64,000 nt of DNA from Maioricimonas rarisocia (GTDB lineage Bacteria > Planctomycetota > Planctomycetia > Planctomycetales > Planctomycetaceae). The position numbers and the translations under genes are program-made. The notes under the pieces were generated by a model. It searched no databases, was not told the DNA's origin, and saw only the letters and a list, made by a program, of their open reading frames with translations. Shown here in pieces: positions 1 through 10,692 of the stretch. The number at the start of each line of letters is the position of its first letter. The first letter of the stretch is position 1. The stretch lies in the NCBI RefSeq assembly GCF_007747795.1, contig NZ_CP036275.1:3464001-3528000 (forward strand). Reading direction: 5' to 3'.

Positions 1-362
1 TTGTCGACCTGTTCGCAACGGTGGCGGACATCGTCGATGCCGACGTTCCCGCCGATGCTGCGGAGGACAGCGTGAGCTTTCATTCGGTCCTCCAGGGGGA
101 AGCGTCGGTCGGTCGGCAAACCATGGTGCAGCACCACTCAGGGACCGTGCTGCGGGACGGAAAGTGGAAGCTGATCAACCATCTCGGTTCGGGGGGCTTC
201 AGCAAACCGCGACGCGAACAGCCCCAGCCGGGCGGCCCGCAGGGTCAGCTGTACAACCTGGCGGCTGATCCGGGGGAACAGAACAACCTCTGGCAGTCGG
301 AGCCGGAGCGGGTGAAGCGAATGCTGGCCGAGCTGAAGGCGATTCGAGCGGGCGAACGTTGA
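1..362 (+). CDS. Sulfatase, C-terminal fragment (5' end outside window)
   Basis: The open frame runs in from the window edge, so the catalytic N-terminus with the formylglycine site is not visible. What remains is the typical end of a type I (alkaline-phosphatase-fold) sulfatase: a VDLFATVADI segment, a DGKWKLI strand and the LYNLAADPGEQNNL signature that closes most planctomycete sulfatases. It probably hydrolyses sulfate esters outside the cytoplasm, as do its full-length relatives in this window. A second sulfatase follows in the same orientation after 535 bases. The family call is secure from the C-terminal signature; substrate is unknown. Confidence 0.85.
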   Translation, partial: VDLFATVADIVDADVPADAAEDSVSFHSVLQGEASVGRQTMVQHHSGTVLRDGKWKLINHLGSGGFSKPRREQPQPGGPQGQLYNLAADPGEQNNLWQSEPERVKRMLAELKAIRAGER

Positions 363-897
363 ACGCCGTCACCAGTGCCCGCCCGTGTGCCCCTGGCTCG
401 GCGAGTGCTGAGCGTGTGGCGATTGGGATGGCCGGGGCAGGAGCAGGATGCGATGCCGCGGATGCTTCCGGAAGTGAGATTGTCCCGATCGGCAGGGCCG
501 GCCGTCGAATTCGGAGGAGCATGTAGGGTGTGTCACGGCATCGCCCTGGGAGGTGTCCCATCTGCGGCGACCTCCGCGCCCCCTTCCGCCCGTGACGCAC
601 CATCAGACCAGATCTGGCGTTCATTTAAGGACGGGAAGGTGCGTCGCCTGGGTCGACAGCACCCTGCATCTGAGCAGCTCACGCAGCCGACTCGCCGGGG
701 CAACTCTGCGCGCCACCTATGTCGTGACCCAACTCACACCGCTCACGACTCAAGACTCACCTCTTCTCCTCCCCCGCTCGAATTCGCTCCTGCGATGCGG
801 CATACTGCTTGAACAACCAAACCATCAGATTTCCGGCCGCCGCCCAGAGCGGCCCGCCGTGCTGGATGTCCCGAAACAGACGTTCGAGGAGACCTGG
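363..897. other. Intergenic region between two sulfatase genes
   Basis: I see no convincing gene here. The stretch holds a palindromic repeat (522-601) and a degenerate ACTCAC/GACTCA-rich segment near 730-775. Longer reading frames that cross it lack a ribosome binding site and have shadow-like composition. The ribosome binding site of the next sulfatase, GAGGAGA at 886-892, lies at its right edge. Confidence 0.6.
522..601. repeat. Palindromic intergenic repeat (REP-like)
   Basis: Two 12-base arms, GGTGTGTCACGG at 527-538 and CCGTGACGCACC at 590-601, are reverse complements except for one position that would form a G-U pair in RNA. TGTA precedes the left arm. The arms are 51 bases apart. The pattern resembles the GTAGGGTGCGTCACG / CGTGACGCACC type of intergenic repeat seen in many bacteria. 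No second copy was found in the window. Confidence 0.5.
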
Positions 898-2286
<1,389 letters not shown>

Positions 2287-2290
2287 TCCC

Positions 2291-3010
2291 TCAGCCGCGG
2301 CGGTAGTTGCCGCTGATCCGTACCCTGATCTTGCCGATGCAGTTGGCACCGGGCGGGGCGTTGACCTTCAGAAACAGCGCCCCGGACTCTTTGGGAGTGA
2401 TCTCGTTGCTGCCGCCAATCGCGAACGGAGTCGGAGGTTTTGTCGACTTCTTGCCCGGCCGCGGTGGGGGCACGATCATGCCCATGACGGCACCGCATTT
2501 GATTCCGCGGACCAGATCGCGGGTGGGGTCATCCGAGTCAAATCCGCCGGGGCCAAGATTTGCGTTGACGATGAACTTGTAACTGCCGTCCGCCTCGAAA
2601 CGGACCGGCTTGTCCGCCATCAGCACAACGCCTGCTGCCGTCCAGCTGCGACCGGCATCCACCTCGACCACGATCGAACTCTCGAATGCCGACTCGTTGA
2701 TCGCTTCCAGCTTCTGCTTTGCGACGGGCGAGTCCGGTTCGACTTTCAGGACGGCTTCGAGCATGGCCTTTGCCCGCTCCGTCGAGCCTGCTTCTTCGTA
2801 GCTGGTTGCGAGGTCAAGCATCTGCTGGATGTACGCCTCGTGAGCTTTCTTGGCCTCGAGATCGAGCACCCGTACACTGGAGGCGGTCGGGCGGCTGCGG
2901 CGACTCGATGAATTCTGCGCGTGCACCGGCGTCTCGACACAGATCAGCAGCGCCAGGCTGATGGTCGGAATGGCTGCAGAAACCCGACGCAAAACGGGGG
3001 AATCAGACAC
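2291..3010 (-). CDS. Secreted TPR-like protein with LecA/PA-IL-like lectin fold
   Basis: A 239-aa exported protein of unknown role. I choose GTG 3010 because GGAGGT lies eight bases upstream and a signal peptide follows, ending near TPVHAQ; a longer frame upstream has no such site. Residues about 45-95 form one or two TPR-like helical pairs (YEEAGSTERAKAMLEAVLKV). The last 130 residues resemble the PA-IL/LecA galactose-binding beta-sandwich: VDAGRSWTAAGVVL, then an IGGSNEITPKESGALFLKVN segment and a closing GKIRVRISG strand. Binding of a sugar is inference from this resemblance. It is convergent with the sulfatase at 898-2286 and divergent from the methyltransferase at 3217. Confidence 0.75.
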   Translation of the reverse strand: MSDSPVLRRVSAAIPTISLALLICVETPVHAQNSSSRRSRPTASSVRVLDLEAKKAHEAYIQQMLDLATSYEEAGSTERAKAMLEAVLKVEPDSPVAKQKLEAINESAFESSIVVEVDAGRSWTAAGVVLMADKPVRFEADGSYKFIVNANLGPGGFDSDDPTRDLVRGIKCGAVMGMIVPPPRPGKKSTKPPTPFAIGGSNEITPKESGALFLKVNAPPGANCIGKIRVRISGNYRRG

Positions 3011-3216
3011 GGATGGACACCTCCGGAACCGGTTGAGATCGACGGGAATCGGGTGCGCGAAGTCGGCGGAGGACGTGAGCCCGCGGAGTTCATGCATCCC
3101 ACGCTCCTTCACTCATTTGACGGCATTTGCCGGGATCACGCAACAGGGGCTCCTCCGGCGCACTCGCGTCCCGAAGACCTCAACGGCGATCATTCTCGCG
3201 CTTCGATTGAAACGTG

Positions 3217-4029
3217 ATGTCCTCGAATCTGCTTGAATACCTGCATTCCGGACGGCTCCTCGTTCTGGATGGAGCCACGGGGACCGAACTCGAACGCCGC
3301 GGATATGCACTCCAGCCTCCGGTCTGGTCGGCGGCCGTCCTGTGGGAAGCGCCCGGTACGCTGCAGGAGATCCACCGTGACTATGCGGCTGCGGGGGCCC
3401 GCCTGATCACTGCGAACACGTTTCGGACGCACGCCCGAAATCTCGCTGCAGGGAACCGTCAGGACGAGGCGGCTCACTGGACCGAAGTGGCGGTCCGTCT
3501 GGCCCGCGACGCCGTTGGCGATTCCGCCTGGGTGGCGGGATCCCAGGCCCCGCTGGGGGACTGCTACGAACCGGATCAGACACCCGAAGACCAGCAGCAG
3601 ATGCTCGAAGAGCACCGTGGTCACGCCCGCAATCTCGCCCGCGCGGGCGTCGACGCGATCCTGGTGGAAACCCAGATCACGATCCGCGAGGCGGTGGCCG
3701 CGGCGGCGAAGGAGGTTCTTGCATTCTCCCCGGCGGCGCTGTTGCTCAACTGTCTTCCGGCCGGTGCGATTCCCGTGGCTCTTCCCGAACTGGCCCGGGC
3801 AGCCGACGGACTGCCGTACGGCCTGTATCCGAACACCGGTCACTGCGATGCATCGGGGCAGTGGAGTGATACCGAACTGCGGGATCCGGCCAATCTTGCC
3901 AGCTCGGCGGCGGGGTGGATTCGGGACGGAGCGCGGCTGATCGGCGGATGTTGCGGGACGACTCCGGCGCATATTTCCCGGCTGAAAGACGCGATTCCGC
4001 CCGCAGATTCGCGGAAAACGTGCAATTGA
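3217..4029 (+). CDS. Homocysteine S-methyltransferase family protein
   Basis: A 270-aa zinc-dependent methyltransferase of the homocysteine S-methyltransferase (MmuM/BHMT/MetH N-terminal) family, a TIM barrel that moves a methyl group from a donor such as S-methylmethionine to homocysteine. Family marks seen: DGATGTELERRG near the start, ITANTF, then the three zinc cysteines, one in LLLNC and two in GGCCGTTPAHI at the end. ATG 3217 is immediately preceded by an in-frame GTG at 3214; neither has a strong ribosome binding site. It appears to be a single-gene unit. The methyl donor cannot be predicted. Confidence 0.88.
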   Translation: MSSNLLEYLHSGRLLVLDGATGTELERRGYALQPPVWSAAVLWEAPGTLQEIHRDYAAAGARLITANTFRTHARNLAAGNRQDEAAHWTEVAVRLARDAVGDSAWVAGSQAPLGDCYEPDQTPEDQQQMLEEHRGHARNLARAGVDAILVETQITIREAVAAAAKEVLAFSPAALLLNCLPAGAIPVALPELARAADGLPYGLYPNTGHCDASGQWSDTELRDPANLASSAAGWIRDGARLIGGCCGTTPAHISRLKDAIPPADSRKTCN

Positions 4030-4423
4030 GCGTTGCCGCGTCAATACGGGAACCGGAAGTTTTCGCCGGTCGACAGGGCCGCTTCGAGTTTCCGTCTTTT
4101 CGCTGTCATGGCATTCCAGTATCGTCCGGCCCTCCCTCTCACGACCTTTCCCTACCGCCAATCAACTTCCGCGGATGCCGCACCGGTTCGTGCCCTGCAC
4201 GGTCGGCGGTGTGCGCGGGTCGTGTGCACATTTCAGTTCCAGATCAGCCATTTTGTGACTGTCAGGGTCCGTGTCGCGGGTATCGTGCGCGATGCTTCGT
4301 GACGTGACACAGCAGTCGAGGACTCAACGCATCGGCGGTGGCGTCCGTTATTGGTCTGACCGGGTTGTGACTGCCCGGAGACCATGCGGCGTCCCGTCCC
4401 CGAACGCGTTGCGAGGTGAGCGG
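4030..4423. other. Intergenic region upstream of the large outer-membrane protein
   Basis: No gene recognised. The region should hold the promoter of the 4424 gene, but I cannot pick a convincing -35/-10 pair. GAGGTGA at 4413-4419 is the ribosome binding site for ATG 4424. Confidence 0.5.
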
Positions 4424-7400
4424 ATGACTCCAAGCACGACGCGCAACTACTCACGGGCCGGCTTCCGCCGATTCTGGCTGCTGACGTTCGCCCTCGCGGC
4501 CGCGTCCCTGGCCGCCGGCAGGCAATCCTCCTTCGCCCAGGAGCCGAACTTCCGGACCGGCGGTGGAGCCGAGTCCGCCCAGCTCATGAGCCTGGGAGAT
4601 CTGACCGGCTCGGTGGCCGGAGGAGGGAACGACATCGGGGTCGGCGGCTTCGGAATCATGGCCCGTGGCGGTCATGTCACCGGACCAACCGTCGGTCGCG
4701 AAGACTCGATCACCCACATGGAACTCGCCCCCTATGTGTTCGGGGACCAGACCATGCTCTTCGGTGACCTGCGAGTCTACCGCACGAACCCGGGTGAGAT
4801 CGGCGGATCGGCCGGTCTCGGTCTGCGGCACTACTTCCCGAACCGCGACTTTGTTCTGGGCCTCGCGTCCTTCTATGACGTCGACGAGTCCCGCGGACAG
4901 CGGTTCGAGCAGGTCAGTATGGCCCTCGAATTCTTCAGCCAGTGGCTCGATGTGCGAGCCAACTGGTATGTGCCTGTCGGAACGAAAGAGCAGGTTCTCG
5001 GCACCGACTTCCTGTCCGGCAGCGAGCGGTTCCTGGGGAACAACATCGTCTTCAATACGACGACGACAACGGCGGCCGCGACGGACGGCGTCGACATGCT
5101 GTTCACCACGCCCCTTCCCTGGGAATGGGCCCAGCCGCACGATCTGGAAGTCTCGGCAGGCTGGTACCACTTCCAGTCGCGCGGTCTCGACCTGGACCAG
5201 ATCTGGGGCTGGCGACTGCGGATGGATGGCGAAGCACTCAACAAGCTGCTTCACATGTACGTCGAAGTCACCGGCGACCGCATCTTCGAGAACAACGTCA
5301 TCTTCGGTGCCGACGTCAACTACTACCACGATCAGCAGCCGCGTCCCCGCATCGGTCACAGCCAGTTCAATCGCATGACCGAATGGGTCCGCCGCAACTA
5401 CACCGTCGTGACGATCGACGACACCGTGATCAATCCGCCGGAAGTTGCCATCAATCCCGACACCGGTCTGGCGTATATCGTCGAGCACGTCAACAACGCA
5501 TCGCCGGCTCCGATTCCGCCGGGCGACGGCACCTTCGAGAATCCCTTCGAGATGCTCGACCAGGCCTTCGCCGGTGCCAAGGACGAAGACATTATCTTCG
5601 TCTGGGCCAACAGCGTCTTCGACAACGTCCCCGTCATGATGCGGGACGACGACGTCCTTCTCGGCGAGGGAGTGACGCACACGATTCCGGTGGCCGGTTC
5701 GCGCGTGCCGACGATCCCGCTCCCGATGGCCAATCCGGGCGCTTCGCGTGCCGACCGGCCCGTGTTGCAGAACATCGTCGGAGCACCCGCAGTCACCTTC
5801 GCCAACGAGAACCGCTTTGGCGGCTTTGTCATCAACAACACGAACGGCAGCGCTCTGCTGTTCCAGAACGTCAATGGCGGGCCTGCCGGCGATCCCACGC
5901 GGATCCAGGACGTGACGATCAACGGCACGACCGGGGTCGGTTCACATGGTGTCCAATTCACTCAGGCGGGCGGCGCCCTGACCGGCAATTTCCTGTTTGA
6001 CGGCATCGAGATCAACAATACCTCCGGCGATGCGTTTCACATCGACGGCGGTGCGGCCAACATCACGATGCTGATCCAGGATGCCGGCATTCCCGCCAAC
6101 ACGATCAATAATTCCACCGGCTTCTCGCTGAACATCCAGGATAACTCCGGCGTGGTCACCCTCGGCCAGTTGGCAATCCAGGACGACGGCGGCGACGGCA
6201 TTCTGATCCAGAACTCGGCGGCCGAGATCACGATCGGAGCCAACGCCGTGGGAGAGACGGCCCTGCTGCAGAACACGCCTGGCACCCCGATCCAGATTCT
6301 GGATGTGACCGGTAGCGTGACCTTCCTCGGTCCGGTCACGATTGAGGATCCGGGTGGAATCGGTATCGACGTGCGGCGACTGGGGCCGCTGGGACCGATG
6401 TTCGCCGGCCGCGTCGACTTCCTTGGCCCGGTCGACATTACCGGTCGCAGCAACATCGGTATCAATGTGGATGATGTGGACGGCGAGGTCGCCTTCAGCG
6501 ACGACGTCTCGATCACCGCTCCGGCTGCCGGTTCCGTCGGTGCCGCCATCAACTATCAGAATTCCGCGGGAGACCTGGTCTTCAACGCCGGGACGGCCAC
6601 CAATCCCGCGATCGTGACACTCAACGGCGGCAATGCGGAAGGCATTAACATCGCCGGCAGTTTTGCGACCACCAACACCGGTGAGTTCCGGGCCGAATCC
6701 CAGGTCAACATCGTAAGTATGGGCGGTACGAGTGTCTCGGTCATCGAGAACTCGGGCCCGGTCGAATTCAACGGTGTCGGAATCGCCTTCCGCGGTGACC
6801 ATGGTGTCGACCTGCAGCGCAATCTCGGTGTGGTCCGGTTCAATAACCTGACGAACATCAGCAACGAACTGGCCGTCGGCGTGGCCGGCATCAACATTCA
6901 GGAGAATGTCGGCAACACCATCTTCGGGATCGCCACAGTCACCGAAGCCCTGGGGCCCGAACCGGCGATCAACGTCGAGGACAACATCGGTGCAGTGGAC
7001 TTCAACGAGGCCGGCGGCACGAGTACCAGCACCACGTTCTTCTTTGGAGACAACAACGGCACGCTGACGGTAGGGAGCGGCGAGATCATGGCCACATTGG
7101 GCCGTGGTGTCACTCTCACTAACAACGCGAACGATCCCAGCGAGGTGATGCTCGTCTCCTTCGAAGAAGTCAGTGCCGGTCAGGCCGACTACGGCATTTT
7201 CCTGCAGAACAACGGGTCGGACGAGACCGTCGCCTCATTCTCCGTTACGGGTGACAGTGCAACCGTTGGTTCCGGTGGTACCATCCAGTTGATGAGCGAC
7301 GCGGGTACCTTTGCCGAAGACACCGGAAATGTCTCGCTGGCCTACCAGATCTACAGCCAGAACTTTATCGGCATCGATGCCAACGACTCCCTTCCGCTGG

Positions 7401-8491
7401 ACGCCTGGGACGAGGACTCACTGACCGTCGACAACAGCCAGATCACCCTCTCGTCGCAGTGGGGCGTGCGGGCTCGAAACATCGACGAAGTGACGATCAC
7501 CGACAATGACTTCTCGACCAACGGTTTCGCAACGATCAACGTCGGTGGAGAAAACCGGAACTTCCAGCATGTGCTGATCAGCATGACCCGGCCTCGGCTG
7601 GAAGACCCCGTGCTGAATACGACCACAAACAACGACTCCATCGACTACGAAGTCGAAATCGCCCGGAACACGTTCCTCGATACCGGGGTGCTCACGGACG
7701 CCGATATGGTCCTGATCAACGGGACGACATCACTCAATGCCGGCCTCTCGCTGGTGGTCGAGGACAATGGCGTCCCCGGAGGATCGGTGTTCGGCTTCAG
7801 CATGAACCGTCAGACCAACGTCCTTCCCACCGTCGCAGCGCTCAACGTCGCGTGGAACGGGCCTCTGACCGCCCGAATCCAGAACAACAGCTTTATCTGG
7901 TCGAATGCGGCAGACAACCTGATCGGTATCGATGTCTCGAACCTCTCGACGTCGGAAACCTCTGACGTGCTGATCGACGCCAACGAGATCGTCAGCGGCT
8001 TCGGTGACAACAACACCGCCATTCGGACCATCTTCTTCTCCGAAACCGATCTGACGATCAGCAATCACTTTCTGCTCGATGTCGACGGTAACCGCCTGGC
8101 ATCGATCACGATGCGGGGCGACCAGAATGTCGGCCTGGACATGCGGTTGAACGGGACCGACTTCAAGTCGGTGGTCATCAACGACAACAACCTCGACTTC
8201 ACCGCCGACGACGGTACCGCCATGCTGTTTGACCGACTGGACGGACCGGCCCTTATCTCCGTCAACAACAACGTGATGCAGATGACGAACAACTTCGTTC
8301 TCAGCCTGCCTGGCGAACGGGGCATCGTGTTCAACACGGTCACCAACATCGGCGGCATCTCGCTCTCGGGTACCGGCAACATCTTCACCGTCTTCCCGGT
8401 CTCGGATGTCTTCTCGGCACCGTTCTTCCCGGTCGGCCTGTTCACCGACGCCAACGGTGGTATCGAGATCAACGGCACCGTGTTCCGCTGA
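4424..8491 (+). CDS. Inverse-autotransporter-like barrel with right-handed beta-helix passenger
   Basis: A 1355-aa exported protein. ATG 4424 has GAGGTGA just upstream and begins a signal peptide (about residues 1-39, ending SSFAQ). Residues about 60-330 look like the intimin/invasin beta-domain: GGSAGLGLRHYF, LGLASFYDVDESRGQ, alternating strands with many aromatic residues, and a closing MTEWVRRNYTVV segment like the link after invasin barrels. Then comes a beta-helix entry motif (GTFENPFEMLDQAFAGAKD) and roughly 950 residues of short Asn-, Val- and Ile-rich repeats (NNTSG, DNSGV, IENSGPV) typical of right-handed beta-helices. Barrel first and passenger last is the order of type Ve secretion. 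It probably sits in the outer membrane with a surface-exposed helix. A terminator follows at 8519. Ligand or enzyme activity is unknown. Confidence 0.8.
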   Translation: MTPSTTRNYSRAGFRRFWLLTFALAAASLAAGRQSSFAQEPNFRTGGGAESAQLMSLGDLTGSVAGGGNDIGVGGFGIMARGGHVTGPTVGREDSITHMELAPYVFGDQTMLFGDLRVYRTNPGEIGGSAGLGLRHYFPNRDFVLGLASFYDVDESRGQRFEQVSMALEFFSQWLDVRANWYVPVGTKEQVLGTDFLSGSERFLGNNIVFNTTTTTAAATDGVDMLFTTPLPWEWAQPHDLEVSAGWYHFQSRGLDLDQIWGWRLRMDGEALNKLLHMYVEVTGDRIFENNVIFGADVNYYHDQQPRPRIGHSQFNRMTEWVRRNYTVVTIDDTVINPPEVAINPDTGLAYIVEHVNNASPAPIPPGDGTFENPFEMLDQAFAGAKDEDIIFVWANSVFDNVPVMMRDDDVLLGEGVTHTIPVAGSRVPTIPLPMANPGASRADRPVLQNIVGAPAVTFANENRFGGFVINNTNGSALLFQNVNGGPAGDPTRIQDVTINGTTGVGSHGVQFTQAGGALTGNFLFDGIEINNTSGDAFHIDGGAANITMLIQDAGIPANTINNSTGFSLNIQDNSGVVTLGQLAIQDDGGDGILIQNSAAEITIGANAVGETALLQNTPGTPIQILDVTGSVTFLGPVTIEDPGGIGIDVRRLGPLGPMFAGRVDFLGPVDITGRSNIGINVDDVDGEVAFSDDVSITAPAAGSVGAAINYQNSAGDLVFNAGTATNPAIVTLNGGNAEGINIAGSFATTNTGEFRAESQVNIVSMGGTSVSVIENSGPVEFNGVGIAFRGDHGVDLQRNLGVVRFNNLTNISNELAVGVAGINIQENVGNTIFGIATVTEALGPEPAINVEDNIGAVDFNEAGGTSTSTTFFFGDNNGTLTVGSGEIMATLGRGVTLTNNANDPSEVMLVSFEEVSAGQADYGIFLQNNGSDETVASFSVTGDSATVGSGGTIQLMSDAGTFAEDTGNVSLAYQIYSQNFIGIDANDSLPLDAWDEDSLTVDNSQITLSSQWGVRARNIDEVTITDNDFSTNGFATINVGGENRNFQHVLISMTRPRLEDPVLNTTTNNDSIDYEVEIARNTFLDTGVLTDADMVLINGTTSLNAGLSLVVEDNGVPGGSVFGFSMNRQTNVLPTVAALNVAWNGPLTARIQNNSFIWSNAADNLIGIDVSNLSTSETSDVLIDANEIVSGFGDNNTAIRTIFFSETDLTISNHFLLDVDGNRLASITMRGDQNVGLDMRLNGTDFKSVVINDNNLDFTADDGTAMLFDRLDGPALISVNNNVMQMTNNFVLSLPGERGIVFNTVTNIGGISLSGTGNIFTVFPVSDVFSAPFFPVGLFTDANGGIEINGTVFR

Positions 8492-8518
8492 TCGTCAGCA
8501 GATCATCTGAATTCTCCG

Positions 8519-8553
8519 ACGGGACGCCTGGCACAACCGGGCGTCCCGTTTGT
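8519..8553 (+). terminator. Rho-independent-type terminator
   Basis: ACGGGACGCC (8519-8528) pairs with GGCGTCCCGT (8540-8549) around an 11-base loop and is followed by a short T-rich tail (TTTGT). It lies 27 bases after the stop of the large beta-helix gene. Confidence 0.7.
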
Positions 8554-8669
8554 CGTTGGTACCGCGACGCCTCCGCCAGCCCGCGCCCTTCCGTCTCCTG
8601 CATGCCGTTCCTTGTCGGATCGGCCCCGGACCGACAGAATGTCGGTCGATCTGTCAGCAGGAGAAGCCG

Positions 8670-10088
8670 ATGCGCAGCCGAAGCGTTCTCAGTGTGGCCG
8701 TGTGGGGATGTCTGCTCGTCCTGTGTGCCGTCGGGCAGACGCACGCAGCCGACCGTCCACCGAATGTCGTGATCATCTTTGCGGATGACCTCGGCTACGG
8801 GGATCTCGAGTGCTACGGACATCCCGAGTTCCGGACGCCTGCTCTCAACAGAATGGCGGCCGAAGGAGTGCGGCTGACGCAGTGTTATGTTCCCACGCCG
8901 TATTGCGCCCCCTCCCGCGGAACGATCCTCACCGGGCGATACCCCTGGCGACACGGCGTGTGGCGGAATCCCACGCCCGATGCGGGTATCAACGACGTCG
9001 GTCTTCCCGCATCAGAGCTGACGATCGCCGAACTGCTGCGGGAGGAGGGCTACGCCACCTCCTGTATCGGGAAATGGCATCTGGGACATCGGCCGGAGTT
9101 CTATCCGACACGGCAAGGCTTCGACGAATACTTCGGCATCCTGTACTCCAACGACATGCGGCCCGTCGAACTGATCGAGAACGGCCGGCAGGTCGAGTAC
9201 CCGGTTGTGCAGGCGACGCTCACGCAGCGCTACACCACACGGGCAATCGATTTCATTCGCAGGAACCGGGAGCGGCCGTTTTTCCTGTATCTGCCCCACG
9301 CGATGCCGCACAAACCGCTGGCCGCGTCCGAAGAGTTCTACAAGCAGACGGGAACCGGCCTGTACGGCGACGTGATCGCCGAGCTGGACTGGAGCGTCGG
9401 CCAGGTACTGTCGGAACTGAAAACGCAGGGGCTGGACGAGCAGACGCTCGTGATCTTTACCTCCGACAACGGTCCGTGGTTCGGTGGCAGCACCGGCGGG
9501 CTCCGCGGCATGAAGGCGGTGACCTGGGAAGGGGGGCTGCGCGTGCCGGCAATCATCCGCTGGCCGGGCCGGATTCCTGAAGACGTCGTCCTCGACCAGC
9601 CCTGCGGCACCATCGACGTCTTGCCGACGGTCCTCGCAGCAGTGGGACTTCCCCTGCCCGACGACCGGACGATCGATGGCCGAAGTCTCCTGCCGTTGCT
9701 GGAACAAGGTGACGAGCAGTCCGAACGGGCATTGTTCGGCATGCGGGGCAATCAGCTCGCCTGTGTCCGCAAGGGCCGCTACAAGCTGCACGTAAACACG
9801 CCGAAGCGGACCCGTTACATGGAAGACGCCTCGGAGTGGATCGATCCGCGGGGACCGGATGGCACGACGATTCTGGCTCCGGCCGAGCAGTATCGCCCCG
9901 ATCAGTATCCTGGCCTGCTGACGGGGGATGCACCGGTCGACATGATGCTCTTCGATCTCGAAGCCGATCCCGGCGAGCAACACGACATCGCCGGCAGATT
10001 TCCGGAAGTTGTGGCTGAGCTGAAGGCGGAGTACGACGCGATGCTCGAGCAGTTCCCGCCCGACATCCGCCAACCCCGCCGGAAGTGA
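8670..10088 (+). CDS. Exported arylsulfatase-family sulfatase
   Basis: A 472-aa type I sulfatase. ATG 8670 is chosen for CAGGAGAAG just upstream and a good signal peptide (about residues 1-26, ending THAAD). Metal ligands appear in ADDLGYGDLECYG, the formylglycine site is CAPSR with the cysteine at residue 79, and FTSDNGPWFGG carries the second metal site. The C-terminus ends with the usual LFDLEADPGEQHDI. It is close in layout to the 898 sulfatase. A Dabb gene follows after 53 bases in the same direction and may be co-transcribed. Substrate unknown. Confidence 0.95.
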   Translation: MRSRSVLSVAVWGCLLVLCAVGQTHAADRPPNVVIIFADDLGYGDLECYGHPEFRTPALNRMAAEGVRLTQCYVPTPYCAPSRGTILTGRYPWRHGVWRNPTPDAGINDVGLPASELTIAELLREEGYATSCIGKWHLGHRPEFYPTRQGFDEYFGILYSNDMRPVELIENGRQVEYPVVQATLTQRYTTRAIDFIRRNRERPFFLYLPHAMPHKPLAASEEFYKQTGTGLYGDVIAELDWSVGQVLSELKTQGLDEQTLVIFTSDNGPWFGGSTGGLRGMKAVTWEGGLRVPAIIRWPGRIPEDVVLDQPCGTIDVLPTVLAAVGLPLPDDRTIDGRSLLPLLEQGDEQSERALFGMRGNQLACVRKGRYKLHVNTPKRTRYMEDASEWIDPRGPDGTTILAPAEQYRPDQYPGLLTGDAPVDMMLFDLEADPGEQHDIAGRFPEVVAELKAEYDAMLEQFPPDIRQPRRK

Positions 10089-10141
10089 AGCGTTTCCTTT
10101 GAAGACCGAACCGAACGACTCAGACTGAGGAGAACCGATCG

Positions 10142-10543
10142 ATGAAATCCTGGATAATCACCACCCTCGCATTCGGAATTCTGGCCGGAGTCCTTGCCGT
10201 GCAGAACGAAAACCAGGCCGCACCGGAGAGTAAGAAGGTGCTGCGCCACGTCGTGCTGTTCAAGTTCAAGGAGGACGCCACGAAGGAGCAGATTCGGGAA
10301 GTGGAAGAGGCGTTCGCGGAACTTCCCTCGAAGATCGACGCGATTCATGACTACGAGTGGGGAACGAACAACAGCCCCGAAGGTCATGACAAAGGTTTCA
10401 CGCACTGCTTCCTGGTGACGTTCCGTGATGAGGCCGGTCGGTCGGAGTACCTGCCGCATCCGGCCCATCAGGCGTTCGTCAAGGTCCTGCGGCCGATTCT
10501 CGACGATGTGACGGTCGTTGACTACTGGGCGTCGGTCGATTGA
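10142..10543 (+). CDS. Exported or anchored Dabb-domain protein
   Basis: A 133-aa protein with GAGGAGA eight bases before its ATG. Residues 1-27 form a hydrophobic N-terminus that may be a signal peptide or anchor. The rest is a stress-responsive alpha/beta-barrel (Dabb) domain: VLRHVVLFKFKEDATKEQI at the start, a FAELPSKIDAI helix, and the closing HPAHQAFVKVLRPILDDVTV segment. Dabb proteins are ferredoxin-like dimers; some are enzymes, many have no known role. Its place after a sulfatase suggests shared expression, but no partner is evident. Confidence 0.85.
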   Translation: MKSWIITTLAFGILAGVLAVQNENQAAPESKKVLRHVVLFKFKEDATKEQIREVEEAFAELPSKIDAIHDYEWGTNNSPEGHDKGFTHCFLVTFRDEAGRSEYLPHPAHQAFVKVLRPILDDVTVVDYWASVD

Positions 10544-10692
10544 CGCTCGCCGCAGTCGACTGATCTCACACGCACGCCGGCGGTCGCCGCGGTGATCGCC
10601 GGTCCGTTCTTCCTTGAACTTCATTTCGAGTCGTCGGGCTCGCGAGTCCGTTGCGACACACGACAGCCCGACCTGCTGGTGGAGATGGCCTG

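Noticed and set aside
375-812. A 145-aa frame containing a CRVCHG motif, as in c-type cytochromes
   Set aside because: The CxxCH match lies in the palindromic repeat region; there is no ribosome binding site, signal peptide or other cytochrome feature.
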